Part shown: positions 22,112-33,158 of the stretch, one piece after another
How positions within the stretch are numbered: the stretch's first letter is position 1
Layout of the letters: the number at the start of each line of letters is the position of its first letter
Origin: Octodonta nipae
Lineage: Eukaryota > Arthropoda > Insecta > Coleoptera > Chrysomelidae
NCBI GenBank assembly: GCA_034190945.1
Contig: CM067219.1
Span: forward strand, 44,987,937 to 45,051,936
Reading direction: 5' to 3'
DNA length: 64,000 nucleotides
Translations under genes and position numbers: made by a program
The notes under the pieces: generated by a model
What the model saw: the letters and a program-made list of their open reading frames with translations, nothing else
Told to the model about the DNA's origin: nothing
Database searches by the model: none

Positions 22112-22715
22112 CCAAACAAAATCATCAACTTGGACTCGTGCACAGACGAACGATATGCCATTAGGAACAAGTGCAGAGACTGGTCCCAGTCTCTTTGGTG
22201 GTCAGAGACTACCTTTGACAAATGGCGGTTAATGGTTCTATTCATCCGTTCTACCATTCCATCGGATTGCGGGTGTAATGCTGTCGTCCGTGTTTTATTG
22301 ATCTTCAAGAGCTTGCAGACGTCTTGGAAAAGAGTAGACTCGAAGTTTCTACCTTGGTCTGAGTGCAACTCCAAGGGAACACCAAAACGACTGATCCATT
22401 CCTTGACAAGTACATCAGCAACGGTCAAGGCTTCTTGATTCGGCAAGGCATACGCTTCGGCCCATTTACTAAAATAGTCCATCACCACCACAATGTACTT
22501 GTTTCCAGAGTCGGATTCAGGAAATGGACCGGCAACATCAATGGCTATTCTTTCGAATGGACTGCCAACGTTATATTGCTTCATGGGAGCTTTTGGTCGC
22601 TTCTGAGGCCCATTACTTGCTGCACAAACCGTACATTTCCGGCACCACTCCTTAACATCTACTTGGCAGTTTACCCAATAGAAGCGTTCTCTTAACTTCC
22701 CCTCTGGTCTCCTAT
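22036..22715 (-). pseudogene. G1 integrase catalytic core, damaged
   Basis: The DDE core is present: IAIDVAGPF, then LHSDQGRNFES, then MVERMNRT (open frame 22036-22584). Just upstream is the second half of the zinc-binding domain (WCRKCTVCAASNGP), but the HxxxH half is deleted. After SSVHES, about 85 codons seen in the related element G3 are missing, and the frame shifts into the next ORF. The protein cannot be functional as it stands. Confidence 0.85.
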
Positions 22716-22717
22716 TT

Positions 22718-23671
22718 TTAGGGACTACAATCTTTCTGTCCTTGCCTTCCTCTGGGGTTTCCAGGACGCGCTTCAGAAGTCCATTCTCCAGGATGAAAGA
22801 GTTCCACTGAGCCCAGTACGACTTTATGGTTGGTGAGTATCGGGAAATCTCTTGCCAAGTAGGTTTGCGGTCTTCTTCCTTCCACCGGATCTAATTTCTG
22901 GTCTTTTTGGATCTCCGCAGATTGCCAATGGTCATCGATGGCGGTAGTTCTACCGAGAACAGCCCCTTTTTCTTCTGCTCGCTGACAATGTTTGCAATCA
23001 TCAGGGCATGGTCTCCTCGATAGGGCATCAGCATTCTTGTGGCTTGTTCCAGCTCGATGTTCAGTCTCGAAGTCGAATTCTTGCAATCGCTCAATCCACC
23101 TTGCCACTTGTCCTTCGGGGTTTTTAAACTGCAAAAGCCACTTCAGTGCTGCATGATCAGTCCTCAGGAGAAATCTTTTACCATAGAGGTACCTGTAGAA
23201 ATGTTTTACCCCCCTTACCACAGCCAAGAGTTCCCTGCGTGTAACGCAGTAATTCCGTTCAGGCTTGCTCAAGGTCTTGCTAAAATAGCCGTTGACTTTC
23301 TCCTGACCTTCTTGGATATGCGAAAGCACCGCACCAATTCCGACATTGCTTGCGTCGGTATCCAAAACGAAGTTTCCCTCTGGCAAAGGATAACTTAAGA
23401 CGGGGGCACTCCTCAATGCTCTTTTCCGTGCCTCGAATGATCGCTGGCACTCCTCGTTCCACTGATATTGTACCTTCCCCTCTGTGAGTCTAGTTAGTGG
23501 CTTGGCGATGTTGGCAAATCCGGCTACGTACCGACGATAGTACGTGCATAACCCCAGGAAACTTCTTAACTGATGGATATCTTTAGGTATCGGCCATTCC
23601 TGGACGGCTTTGATTTTCTGTTTATCCACAGCTACTCCCTGTGCGGAAACTACATATCCAAGATATTGCAC
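22718..23671 (-). pseudogene. G1 RT connection and RNase H
   Basis: 317-residue open stretch: YLGYVVSAQGV, SFLGLCTYYRRYV, then RNase H with FVLDTDASNVGIGAVLS, YCVTRRELLAVV, LLRTDHAALKWL and HKNADALSRRPC. The RNase H aspartates and glutamate are visible. It is joined to the RT by a one-base slip near 23670. Confidence 0.85.
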
Positions 23672-24596
23672 CTCTTCTTGGAACAGCTGACATTTCTTCG
23701 GGCTTAACTTTTAGTCTGGAACTTCGAAGTCGCCGAAATACCTTCTCCAGGTTTCTCACGTGGTCTTCAAAAGATTTTCCAACCACGATAATGTTGTCAA
23801 GATACACCAGGCACGTTTTCCATGAAAGCTCTTTTAACACTGTTTCCATCAATCTTTCAAACGTTGCTGGAGCATTACACAGTCCAAACGGCATCACCGT
23901 GAATTGATAAAGTCCTGCGCCGATGGTAAATGCAGTCTTTTCTCGGTCTTCTTTAGCAAGTTCCACCTGCCAATAACCGCTCTTCAGGTCCAGGGTGGAA
24001 AACATCTTCGATCCAGCCAGTGTATCTAGGGTATCGTCTATTCTTGGAAGGGGATAGCTGTCTTTCTTTGTAGCGTGGTTTAATTGCCGATAGTCCACGC
24101 AGAATCGGGTCGAACCATCTTTCTTTTTAAACAAGACAACTGGAGAAGCCCAAGGGCTATTGGATGGTTCAATAACACCTTCTTCTTCCATCTCGCGGAC
24201 TATCCTGTCGGCTTCTTCTCTTTTAGCTAGAGGTAGTCTTTTTGCCGACTGTCGAATAGGTTGAGCGTCCCCAGTATTAATTTTATGTTTCACCAGATCA
24301 GTTCTTCCTCGTTTGCCATTCCCTACATCGAAGATATCCTGGTAGTTTCTAACGATGTCCCTCAATTTTGCTCTCTGGTTTGGTTTCAAATTCTTAGATG
24401 AATCGGTGATGAGTCTCTCCAGTTCCTCAGATAGTTTACCTGGTGGTATTTCTGCATGCTGTGTGCTTCTGACTACAGAGGAAACTGTTGAACAATGGCC
24501 CAAAGTTGTTCCTTTCTTTAGCACAACTGAGTAATGATTCAGGTTCATTACTCTTACTGAAACAATCTCCCTGGCACGAAACAGAGTCTTCGTCAT
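23622..24596 (-). pseudogene. G1 reverse transcriptase (active site YLDN)
   Basis: Gypsy-type RT: EGVIEPSNSPWASPVVLFKK, RFCVDYRQLN, SYPLPRIDDTLDTL, FSTLDLKSGYWQVEL, FTVMPFGLCNAPATFERLM and then CLVYLDNIIVV. The catalytic box should be YxDD; its last Asp is Asn here, which would abolish polymerisation. The rest of the domain is well kept. The frame ends in a slip near 23670. It overlaps the protease frame at its N-terminus (24436-24596). Confidence 0.9.
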
Positions 24597-25047
24597 TCAC
24601 TCGCAGAATTCCATGTTTGAAGTTTAACTGGAATCCCATGGAGCTCATGACATCCATTCTAATGATTACTTCGTCGTCGATATCTGCCACTAATGCCCAA
24701 TGTAGAAAGGTTGTGTTTCCCAAAGTCATTTCCACCTCTATTTCACCATGGACTTTCGCTGCTTCTCCTCTCGCTGTTCGCAGTTGCCATTTTGTTGGTT
24801 TTATCATTGTCTCTAAAACAATGTTGGGCCTTGTTACTGTTTTTGTCGCACCTGTATCCAGCAGCATTGCACATTGCTTCTTATTAATAGAGCCATCTAC
24901 AAAGACACTGTTAACGTGCTTGCATAGCGATGCGACGTATGCGTAGATAGTTGGGGCTTGTTGGCTACAGGTCGACGATGGCCCCTTCACATCGACCCTC
25001 TTTAGTTTTCCGATGAGGAAGTCGGGCTTCCGTTGCCCTCCTTGCAA
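24436..25047 (-). pseudogene. G1 retropepsin-like protease
   Basis: CAMLLDTGATKTV supplies the catalytic DTG. The flap region and ALVADIDDEVIIRMDVMSSM follow, where the usual ILGMD is IIRMD. It starts within the gag frame overlap (25002-25047) and runs out of frame before the RT. It would cleave the Gag-Pol polyprotein. Confidence 0.75.
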
Positions 25048-25466
25048 CGACTCCTTATGTGTCCTACCTTACCACACTTCCAACATCTCAGTTGTCTTTT
25101 CTCGGTAAGGACTTTCTCTATTATCTTTCTTACAGAGGCTTCATCGTTTCCACCACCTTCGGATTCTCCGTCAACGATTCGGACTCTGGCTTGACCTCTG
25201 CAGGTATTTTTCGCAGCCTCGAATTCTAGAGCTCGAGCCAGTGCATCCACTAATTGAGTCGGTCGAGCTAGGGTCAATGCTTGTCTGGCTTCGTAGTCCC
25301 GAAGTCCATCGAAAAATGCTTGCACTACTAACCTTTCAATTACATTTTCCGGTGTGGCTGGATAGGCAAGGCGAACCAGACGGGCAATATCGGCTTCAAA
25401 CTCTTGTAGCGATTCATTAGATTTCTGATGACGATTTTTTAGTTGGGAGTGGTACACGTGCTCCAA
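25002..25466 (-). pseudogene. G1 gag, capsid C-terminus and CCHC zinc knuckle
   Basis: It contains SNESLQEFEADIARLVRLAY and FFDGLRDYEARQAL, typical of the retrotransposon gag capsid C-lobe. A single zinc knuckle CWKCGKVGHIRSRC (CX2CX4HX4C) follows for RNA binding. It is separated from the N-terminal gag ORF by a frameshift near 25460. Confidence 0.85.
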
Positions 25467-26437
25467 ATGGGTCTCTGTCCATACCTCAGCTCTAAGTGCT
25501 TAACCAGTTGTTCGTAGTTTTCTTGCTCCGAAGTATTCAATGTTTGCAAAATATCTGTAGCATCCCCTCTTAGGGCGAGGGTTAATGCTCTTGCTTTTTC
25601 CTCTGCTGACCATCCGTTTAGCTTTGCTGCAGCCTCGAATTGGCGCCTATAATTAGTCCATGACGATTTCCCATCAAATTGTGGAGGTTTCATCTTGTGT
25701 CTTGCTCCTTCGAGGCCAATTTTTGAATCCACTACTTCTGAACTGTTTCCGCTCAGGATTTTTGATTGAGTTTCTTCCCTTTGTATAGTGACTACCTGCT
25801 CTTTTATTTTGCTGATCTCAGCCTCCATCATATGCTTTAGCTCTTCTATCCGCGTTTCATTTTTGTCTGACTCTTCGACCATTTTTTGCTTTAGCTCTTC
25901 CATCCGAGCTTCATTCTCGAATATTTTCTCTTCTAGCATTTCTGAATTTTTCTGTACCATGCTTTTCAAATTTTCTTCTAGGGATTTAGAATTGTCCAGT
26001 AATTTGTCTTCCAGACTTTTAGAATTTTCTGCTAATTTATCTCCTAACGCTTGTTTCAAGTTTATAGAATTTTCTAGCAATTTCTCTTCTAGAGCCTCTT
26101 TCATGATTTTAGAATTATCTTGTAATGTTTGTAGCTTACCCTCTAAAGTCTTAGAATTTTCTAGAAATTTATCTTGCCATTTTTCCTGTAGCGTTTTGGA
26201 GTTTTCTTGTAATGTTTCTTTTAAATTTTCTTCAATTTTTTTCAATAGGATACTCATGTCCCCATTACCAGAAACTTCAAACAAATAAGTATCAGGATCG
26301 TTACCTTCATTTATTAGGGCATCTCGTAGCCGTTGTACTAATTCACTTTTTCTTCCACTAATTTCTAAATCCCTTTCCTCAAGTTCTTTTTTCAAGTCCG
26401 TCACTTTCAATTGGTCCAAACTCACGTTTTTAAACAT
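25439..26437 (-). CDS. G1 gag N-terminus: SAP domain, long coiled coil, capsid N-lobe
   Basis: 332 residues. The ATG at 26437 lies 61 bp inside the LTR/PBS. Residues about 8-42 (VTDLKKELEERDLEISGRKS, then ELVQRLRDAL) fit a SAP domain, a 35-residue helix-turn-helix DNA-binding fold of nuclear proteins. Residues about 60-225 are a charged coiled coil built from ~20-residue repeats of the type LENSKTLEEKL. From about 250 comes the gag capsid (PPQFDGKSSWTNYRRQFEAA, ALRGDATDIL). The frame is lost near residue 325. The SAP domain suggests that Gag or the preintegration complex contacts chromatin; this is inference. Confidence 0.8.
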   Translation of the reverse strand: MFKNVSLDQLKVTDLKKELEERDLEISGRKSELVQRLRDALINEGNDPDTYLFEVSGNGDMSILLKKIEENLKETLQENSKTLQEKWQDKFLENSKTLEGKLQTLQDNSKIMKEALEEKLLENSINLKQALGDKLAENSKSLEDKLLDNSKSLEENLKSMVQKNSEMLEEKIFENEARMEELKQKMVEESDKNETRIEELKHMMEAEISKIKEQVVTIQREETQSKILSGNSSEVVDSKIGLEGARHKMKPPQFDGKSSWTNYRRQFEAAAKLNGWSAEEKARALTLALRGDATDILQTLNTSEQENYEQLVKHLELRYGQRPIWSTCTTPN

Positions 26438-26478
26438 TATCCGTCTATTTATTTTTCACTTTTAAAGTTTCACAAATA

Positions 26479-26498
26479 CACCGCACACCTGTCACCAC
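26479..26498 (-). promoter_or_regulatory. G1 primer-binding site region
   Basis: On the minus strand GTGGTGACAGGTGTGCGG directly follows the 5' LTR. It contains the TGG expected to pair with a tRNA CCA end. The tRNA is not identified. Confidence 0.5.
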
Positions 26499-26904
26499 TG
26501 TAATGTTTTTATTTTCACACTCGGGTTCAGTTCAGTTTTTGGATTTATTTAAAAACACAGCCTAACTCACTCTAATTTATTTCCACTACTTTTACACAAA
26601 TTTATATTCACAGAAACTACTATTTACATTTTATCTTAACCGTACAAACGACCGACGAAATCTGAATGCCTCCTATCGCTAGCTCTTCTTATTTATACAT
26701 ATATCTTGGAATTGTCTGGTACGTCCACGAACCATCGGGAAATTCCATCACGTTCTGGAAGCTTTAAAGGAATTCCCAGTAACGGCAGCGGTCCGCCGGT
26801 TGAGAGACAAACATTTCGGGTTCCCAGAATTTATCGGAATAATGTCCCTTCCATGAACTGGTTGATGGCCGATTGCACCAGCGGTCGGATGAATTCTCGC
26901 AACA
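26499..26904 (-). repeat. G1 5' LTR
   Basis: 406 bp. On the minus strand it starts TGTTGCGAGA and ends CATTACA. Homologous to 20889-21250 along its whole length. Confidence 0.9.
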
Positions 26905-27057
26905 ATATAAATTATGAATTGTGTTATCCTCTATTTATTTTTTGTTCCTTGTTGTTAACATTGTGGTTTCTTCTTGGCGTTTTTTGTTGTGTTTTGACTT
27001 CTTTCTTTATGTGATGAACAATATCAAAGTTACATGCTGTTAACTGAAAAATATACA

Positions 27058-27425
27058 CATATGATCTAAACGAAAGTATTCAATATGTTCAGAAACTGTT
27101 TGCAGCATTTGTGTTTAAATCACGCAAATTGTTACATATAATTAAATCAGGCAACGATTCCACACTTCCAATCCTCTTTCATATATATGTAGCGAAATCG
27201 GAAAAAACCTGCAGTGGTATTGGCATCGAAATAGATGACGAGACCTATGTATACACACTCAACTTTATAGACTTTACAATAGAATGTGCAAACGACGAAG
27301 AAGATTAAAATAATAACAATAAAACTGACAGAAGAATAAGTTAAATGTGCGTTGTCGATGAACTAAGAAAACTTAGAGGACAAGTGTTTATAGGAGGAGA
27401 CCCCACTAATATAGAACTGCAAAGG
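27058..27425 (+). pseudogene. LINE reverse transcriptase relic
   Basis: LPILFHIYVAKSEKTCSGIGI is followed by ETYVYTLNFIDFTIECANDEED, which resembles the LINE RT palm (QGC.LSP.LF.IYI ... YTLNFADD...A.D.ED). The catalytic box is destroyed (FADD reads FIDF). Further on, GGDPTNIELQ fits the same family. Weak but consistent along about 120 codons. Confidence 0.5.
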
Positions 27426-27444
27426 AGAAAAAAGATATACGAAC

Positions 27445-27448
<4 letters not shown>

Positions 27449-27504
<56 letters not shown>
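27449..27504. repeat. (AT)n microsatellite
   Basis: Pure AT run of about 55 bp. Confidence 0.9.
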
Positions 27505-27512
<8 letters not shown>

Positions 27513-27550
27513 GGCCTTAAAGATACTGAAGAAGAACTTAATCATTTGAA

Positions 27551-27554
<4 letters not shown>

Positions 27555-27601
<47 letters not shown>
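27555..27601. repeat. (AT)n microsatellite
   Basis: Second pure AT run, 50 bp after the previous one. Confidence 0.9.
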
Positions 27602-27602
<1 letters not shown>

Positions 27603-28495
27603 AATCTACAACACAGCGATCAAGAGCATGCCACTTTATGGATAAAAGACCTGGAGGATGAACTAACAAATAAAGAAAAAGACACTGACAAGAACAAATC
27701 GATAAAAAACAAATGACCTTGAAACAAACAACTATACATCCACAGAAATCGGGCAAGGCAAGGTAGATTCAAAGAACACATAGATTCTTATGAGAACGAG
27801 ACCTGAATGATAAAAATGAGAACAATATGAGAAAATTACAGTTAGTCATCAAACAGTGATATCTCTAAGGATTTGTCATCAAGGACAAGAATGCAGCAGA
27901 CACTTCGGAATGGGGTTCGAATTAATTGTGGTGGTCCGATCTAACTAAGGAACAATTACCGCGAAATTATTTAGAGTTTCGTTGTTTAACACGAATTCTA
28001 AGCAATAAAAACTAAATGAGTCGTCAGAGTTTTCTTTACAATTTACGTTTAGGGCATTTTACTTTTTACCCTTGCATAGTGAAAACTCTGACTCGTAGTT
28101 TATACATGCCTTGTATAACTGTTTTTTTTTAATTCACACGTTCAAGTCCACCCAGTTTTCAATATATGTTGATCAGTTACGAACGATTATATTGTTTAGT
28201 CAATTTATTTCTTTCAAACTTTTGTTTTTATGCGGTTAGTTAGTTCATTCCTCCTTAAAGTACACATTTCAAAACTGGTTAAGTTGAATGCTTAGTCTAA
28301 ACGATAACTATTACCTGTATATAGAGTCAGAAATGCCAGAGTGGAAGTCACAAAAGTGAACCAAAACGAGAGCATCAGCAAAGCTTAAAAAGTGGTACAA
28401 TATTGACAATAAGATTAATTATTTTTATAAATTATTATTAAAATTACAAAAATTGCTCTTGAAGAATCCTTAAAAACTAAGAAATTGATTGCTAT
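27602..28495. other. intergenic, no gene seen
   Basis: AT-rich. Nothing recognised. Confidence 0.5.
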
Positions 28496-28754
28496 TGTAA
28501 CGAAATTTCCTTAAGCACGACACCGATCGCTTTGAGGAAAAAAATGTTCTCGAAATGGCTCGGCAGCTGTAGAATTGATGATTGATTTTACGGGAATTTT
28601 CGATGCTGGTTTTAAAAGGAAGCAGCCCACGATCGCAAGTCAGTTAGATAGCGAGGATGAGCGTATATTGTAATGTTATTATGAATCAGCTGTTCTGTAT
28701 AAATTGATGTAAATAAAAGTGAAGCGATACACCTGTGAAAGGTGATAATAGTGT
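28496..28754 (+). repeat. solo LTR of the G4 gypsy family
   Basis: It begins TGTAACGAAATTTCC and shares GGCAGCTGTAGAATTGATGA, TTTTCGATG...GGTTTTAAAAGGA and GAATCAGCTGTT...AATAAAAGT with the G4 LTR read on the minus strand (57864-57546). The 3' end is diverged and its exact limit uncertain. No internal sequence lies next to it, consistent with LTR-LTR recombination. Confidence 0.7.
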
Positions 28755-28772
28755 AACGGCTTGGTTTTGATC

Positions 28773-28795
28773 CCCCTGGCTTGAAGAGCCAGGGG
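28773..28795. repeat. 9-bp perfect hairpin
   Basis: CCCCTGGCT, a TGAAG loop, then AGCCAGGGG, just downstream of the solo LTR. Function unknown. Confidence 0.6.
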
Positions 28796-28950
28796 CGATA
28801 ACAGTGCCTATGAGCTGCTCAGTATATTTTCCGGGAGGGTGTGGGTACTATGCTATTAGCTTGAACACTCACTTTTAGGGCGCCATGCTGGGAGGACACA
28901 AAGAGAAAAGATACTAAATTCAATACAAGTTTATTTCAATATTCTTATAA

Positions 28951-29365
28951 AAAAACAATGGTTCCCTGAAGGGGTAGAAAAAAATTAACAATGGTTCCTT
29001 GAAGGGAAGAAAATAAATGAACAAGTACTTTCAAAATGTGCTCAATGTAATTACTTACAGAGATCTGATATTTACTGGAGTATGGTCGAAGGGCTTCTGA
29101 TTTGGCCTGGTTGCTGACTATCAGCGGTAATCGGTTATTTGGTCGGCCTGGTGTGGATTAGCCGTTGGATTGGGACCAATAGTAGACCCAATCGGCACAA
29201 TGGTTCCCACTCTCTGTTGTAAATGGGATTATGGACAGGTAGCTTCTTGTTGGTCTGGTTACTGGGTCGTAAGGGTACTTGGATGGTTGGCTGTCTTAGT
29301 GTAGACTAGCCCTCCCGATGGAACCAATGGTAGACCCGCTGAATGTCTTGAGGCTGCGTGCCCCT
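28951..29365. repeat. local imperfect duplications
   Basis: AACAATGGTTCC(C/T)TGAAGGG occurs twice (about 28960 and 28993). A ~110-bp stretch ending in TAGCC...GGGACCAATAGTAGACCC (about 29120-29193) recurs loosely as TAGCC...GGAACCAATGGTAGACCC (about 29240-29335). It looks like an old, unclassified repeat rather than a gene. Confidence 0.4.
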
Positions 29366-32230
29366 TTGCTGGACCTCTATTGTACGGTAATTTTTATCCT
29401 TATAATGGCTTTATCACTTCCACAAGAATGCTCCCGTCTTGTTTGGGTTCTTCTCATAAAAGTTCAAAATAAAGGCAGTATAATTCTTATACAAGACGTA
29501 AAAAAAAGTTGGGCTAGTTAAGCCATTAAAAAATAAGCAGGCCAGGCAAGAAACAGAAAAAAAAATGGCCACGTGGGATATAGTTATCAGAATTTTCAAT
29601 ACAACTATCCTTTTTGGGAAGTTTAGAAGGTCACTACGGTAGCCCAGGTACACCTAGAAGAAAGTTAACAAGCAACACAACAATAATTAAAATTACTATT
29701 CGGCAATTGAACTTTACTATAAAAAAAACGAAAAGAGAAAAAAATATATATTATTTAACCTAGCTGTTCAGTTTAAATTACTAAAAATTTCGGCTGAAAT
29801 TATCCAAACGATAAAATTACGATAAAGCGATATATTGGATAATTTCCTACCGTTATTGTTCAATTTTAACCAAAAAAATTACTGACCACGGCAGCAGCAC
29901 CTTTCTTTTCGGAAGTCAAAATGCAAGAGAGAGATCTAAGCACAATTCACGATCTCTAGTAAAGAAAGAGAGTGGGGATAATTCCATTTGCTTTTAACTA
30001 ACTAATGAAGCTAATTTACTTGTGATTTTTCAACGATGAAAATGTTTAAATATTCAATTTTTTTTTAATAAAAATTAATCGATGACCAAGATCGGTATAC
30101 ATTAGTTCTACGCGAAAGCAATATGAAAATAGTTGCTGTTTTACCCAAAGAAAAATTCTAAGACGCTTCGAACTGTCAAGTTGTTTGCCGGCGGTACGTA
30201 GTTGGACAGGTCTGGACTCGAAATATTTTCCACTGAAATAGCTTCATTTTTTGTAAGATATTTTAGCAATTAAAAGCATGCCAGCGTAAGCGGTAGACAT
30301 TGAAATATTCACTTACATGTTCACTCATTTAGCTAAAGACATCAGTTCATCCGGTAAAACATAGTTTAGCAAACGATATAATTAGGAAAGCAATTTGTAA
30401 AATATAGTAGATAAATTTACATTCACCCGTTACAAGAGTTCTAGAAAAGTGTAAGTGAATATTAGTTGTATAATTTTAATTGGACCCACGAACTATATAA
30501 CAATATAATTAAGGTATTTTTGTCTGGAGCATATGCAAACAATATTTTTATGTTTATTGCCTTATTAGCAAGAACACCACATGTATAAAATCAACAATTT
30601 CAAGCATTTCGGGATCTAGGTAAGCCTTCGTTCCCAATGAGAATAGAGAACATTTAAGAAAATATAATATTGGAAAATTTAATTAAAATAGTTGATACAT
30701 AAATGATAGCAAAACAATTTTTATCGAACTTATACATAATAAATTTTAGGTGCAACTAGGACCGCCACATAAAATTTTGAAGATCTTTAGAATTTTCTTC
30801 TTGAATCCTATAGAGGTATATCAAATAACAGTAAATTATACAATTTTATTTTATGTTATAGATATTCTACATTTTCTTAAATATTGTTTGGGAATGTTGA
30901 AATATACACACTTTTCAACAAGTGATATTCTTAATGAATCCATAAACATAAAGTAAAGATGTCATCACTTTTATCATTTTGGAGTTCTAATAAAAATATT
31001 GGGATATTGAGCAAATTTCAATGAACGCCTGGTTAAAGGGTTTCATCTATATACTAAAGAATAAGGCTACTTGTAACCGACTTCCAAAAACGAGGAGGTT
31101 GTCAATTCATCGGCATCTATTTTTATGTAATTCAGCGATTACTCAAAAACACTTTATTTCGAAGAGTTTATTTGGCTTATTTAAACTGACTTAAACTTAC
31201 TAATGTTCAACAACTCGATAAAATAAATGAAAAAATAAAAATCACATAAATATATTTCCAATTTTAAATGTGAATGTATGCTCAAAAATAGTTATTCTTT
31301 GCACAGGATGTGTAAACTGTTTTCAGCTTGATTCATTTGAAGTCGTTTTTTTTAATTTATAATATATTTTCATCTGCAACTGCGGCAGACATCACAGTTG
31401 CGCAAGCGTAAGTGATAAATCGTTAACAGCTAGAATTAGGACCGTTGAGTACTAGTATCTATTCTTGTTCGTTGAGACATGGGGTGTTCTGATTGGCCAG
31501 GTGCGATAGAGGGGCGGGGCCAGCGAGTCTCTTAGATTGAGTTTTAGAACTTTTTCTTTCCTATTAAAATTGTTTTAATGTTTATAAATTCTAACTTATC
31601 ACGACAAAACAGCCAGAAAACCATAACAAATAAAAAATCAAACCTACAAAAAGTTTCAATATATTCCGTAGATATCTGTATTAGTTAAATGAAATGAAAA
31701 ATGTACATTTTGTAAAACCCAATAATTCTAATTGTGCATCACTCTGCAAGTTTGCTAAAATCTGCCAGTAAAATACTGCCTAACATACTTTTGAAAAGTA
31801 GAAAATGAAATATTTTAGAACTTATTTTCTTTTTATCAAGTTAAACATTAAAACAAACATGAAACGAATTTCAAGATCATTTCATAATATCAAGTTGTAT
31901 TAGAAACTTTCTAGCATACCATTAGTGCCGGTGACATTGTCAAAGCACTAAATGCATGTAGAATTTGTTATCTTTTCCGCTGAACATCTTGGAAAACTTT
32001 TGAAAACCCAATTAACACACCACTACAGAAACTGCCAACACAATTGCTGCTAAAATTTACCAACAACTTAACATAATCTAGCTTATGAATAAACTTTATA
32101 TTTGATATTTTAGCAGTCATAAAATAAATAACGGAAATAATTTCATTAAACTTGAATAACACACTGAAATATGTTTATAAACTGACACATATTGATAGTT
32201 ATAGGTAAAATAAGAATGTACGAGTATGAA
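29366..32230. other. intergenic, no gene seen
   Basis: AT-rich with short random ORFs only. A copy of a sequence I know as dispersed in insect genomes (CCGACTTCCAAAAACGAGGA then GGTTGTCAATTC) lies at about 31078-31115. A small GC-rich patch (GGGGCGGGGCC, about 31512) is the only departure from the base composition. Confidence 0.5.
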
Positions 32231-32263
32231 TGATATATATATTTATATATATATATATATATA
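32231..32263. repeat. AT-rich (AT)n tract, G2 left target
   Basis: (AT)n tract ending directly at the G2 5' LTR. The tract resumes beyond the 3' LTR at 39619. Confidence 0.8.
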
Positions 32264-32604
32264 TGTTATATGCATAAATATATCAGCACTTAGTTCACAC
32301 AGTCGAGAAGTCAACGGAATTTAAAGCGTACGTGACTTCTCAGGGATGTCAAATTTCATCTTGAATTATATGCAAACAACTTCCCGGAAACCTACACGGG
32401 TCCGTTTACCCAGTAAAATCGCTGACTTGCATCAGCACTTTTGCCAATGTTATAAAAGCAACTGGAAAAGTTCTCGTGTTGTCATTCAAAAATTATCACT
32501 TATAGTATTAAGTATTTCAAGTAATTAATTGTTTAAATTTTGATTTTGTATGTTTTAAATAAATAATTCTTTTTAAAAAGTGATTTGAATCAAAGTGAAT
32601 ATAA
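32264..32604 (+). repeat. G2 5' LTR
   Basis: It starts TGTTATATGC, ends GAATCAAAGTGAATATA and is about 340 bp. It is about 95% identical to 39283-39620 by eye. A TATA-like TTATAAAAGCAACT lies near 32451. Confidence 0.9.
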
Positions 32605-32607
32605 AAT

Positions 32608-32625
32608 TGGCGCCGTCAGTAGGAT
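32608..32625 (+). promoter_or_regulatory. G2 primer-binding site
   Basis: TGGCGCCGTCAGTAGGAT directly follows the LTR. It resembles the tRNA-Ser PBS known from 17.6/297-type elements. Confidence 0.7.
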
Positions 32626-33158
32626 TGTCCAACACAGTTAGAACACGTGCATACTAACTGACTGTGGAGATTTCCAACTCATCGTGGACAAAACCTACTT
32701 GAAAAGGACAACAACTACCAAGTACTAGCAAGGGAACACGCAACTAGGCTAACCAGTGCTAAGTGACGCGGAGAACAGTCCGATGCGAGGAATAATAACG
32801 TAAGAATCACATAAAGTAACTATTTTTTTTTATTTTATTTTGAATGACCACCACTTCTTTCATTTATATAATATTTTATTCCTCATAACCTTACCTTCCA
32901 AAATAATTTTGAAACTATATATTTTACATAATCATAGTATTTTATTTCCATCACTTTGACTTAGATATTTCGAAATATTTGAAACATTATTTCAAGTTTA
33001 TTATTAATTTACCATTTATACATTCCTATTTCAAATTTGTTATTACTCTATTAAACATTGCTCGATATTGGATTTTGATAAACTAGATATTTACCATTAA
33101 CATTTCAAACCTCAACATTTAATTTTTATTTATTGTGCGAATTTATACATTTATAAAA

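Larger units (their letters stand above)
20889..26904 (-). mobile_element. Ty3/gypsy retrotransposon G1, with macro domain
   Basis: A complete LTR-to-LTR element. Order on the minus strand: 5' LTR, PBS, gag (SAP, coiled coil, capsid, zinc knuckle), protease, RT, RNase H, integrase, macro domain, polypurine tract, 3' LTR. Frameshifts or deletions lie near 25460, 24440-24600, 23670, 22600-22720 and 22135, so it is not autonomous. The LTR difference (362 vs 406 bp) indicates an old insertion. Confidence 0.9.

Noticed and set aside
28773..28795. Hairpin as a rho-independent terminator
   Set aside because: The sequence is eukaryotic, there is no T run and no upstream gene.
31500..31525. GC-box promoter (GGGGCGGGGCC)
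   Set aside because: No gene follows on either strand and there are no other promoter features.
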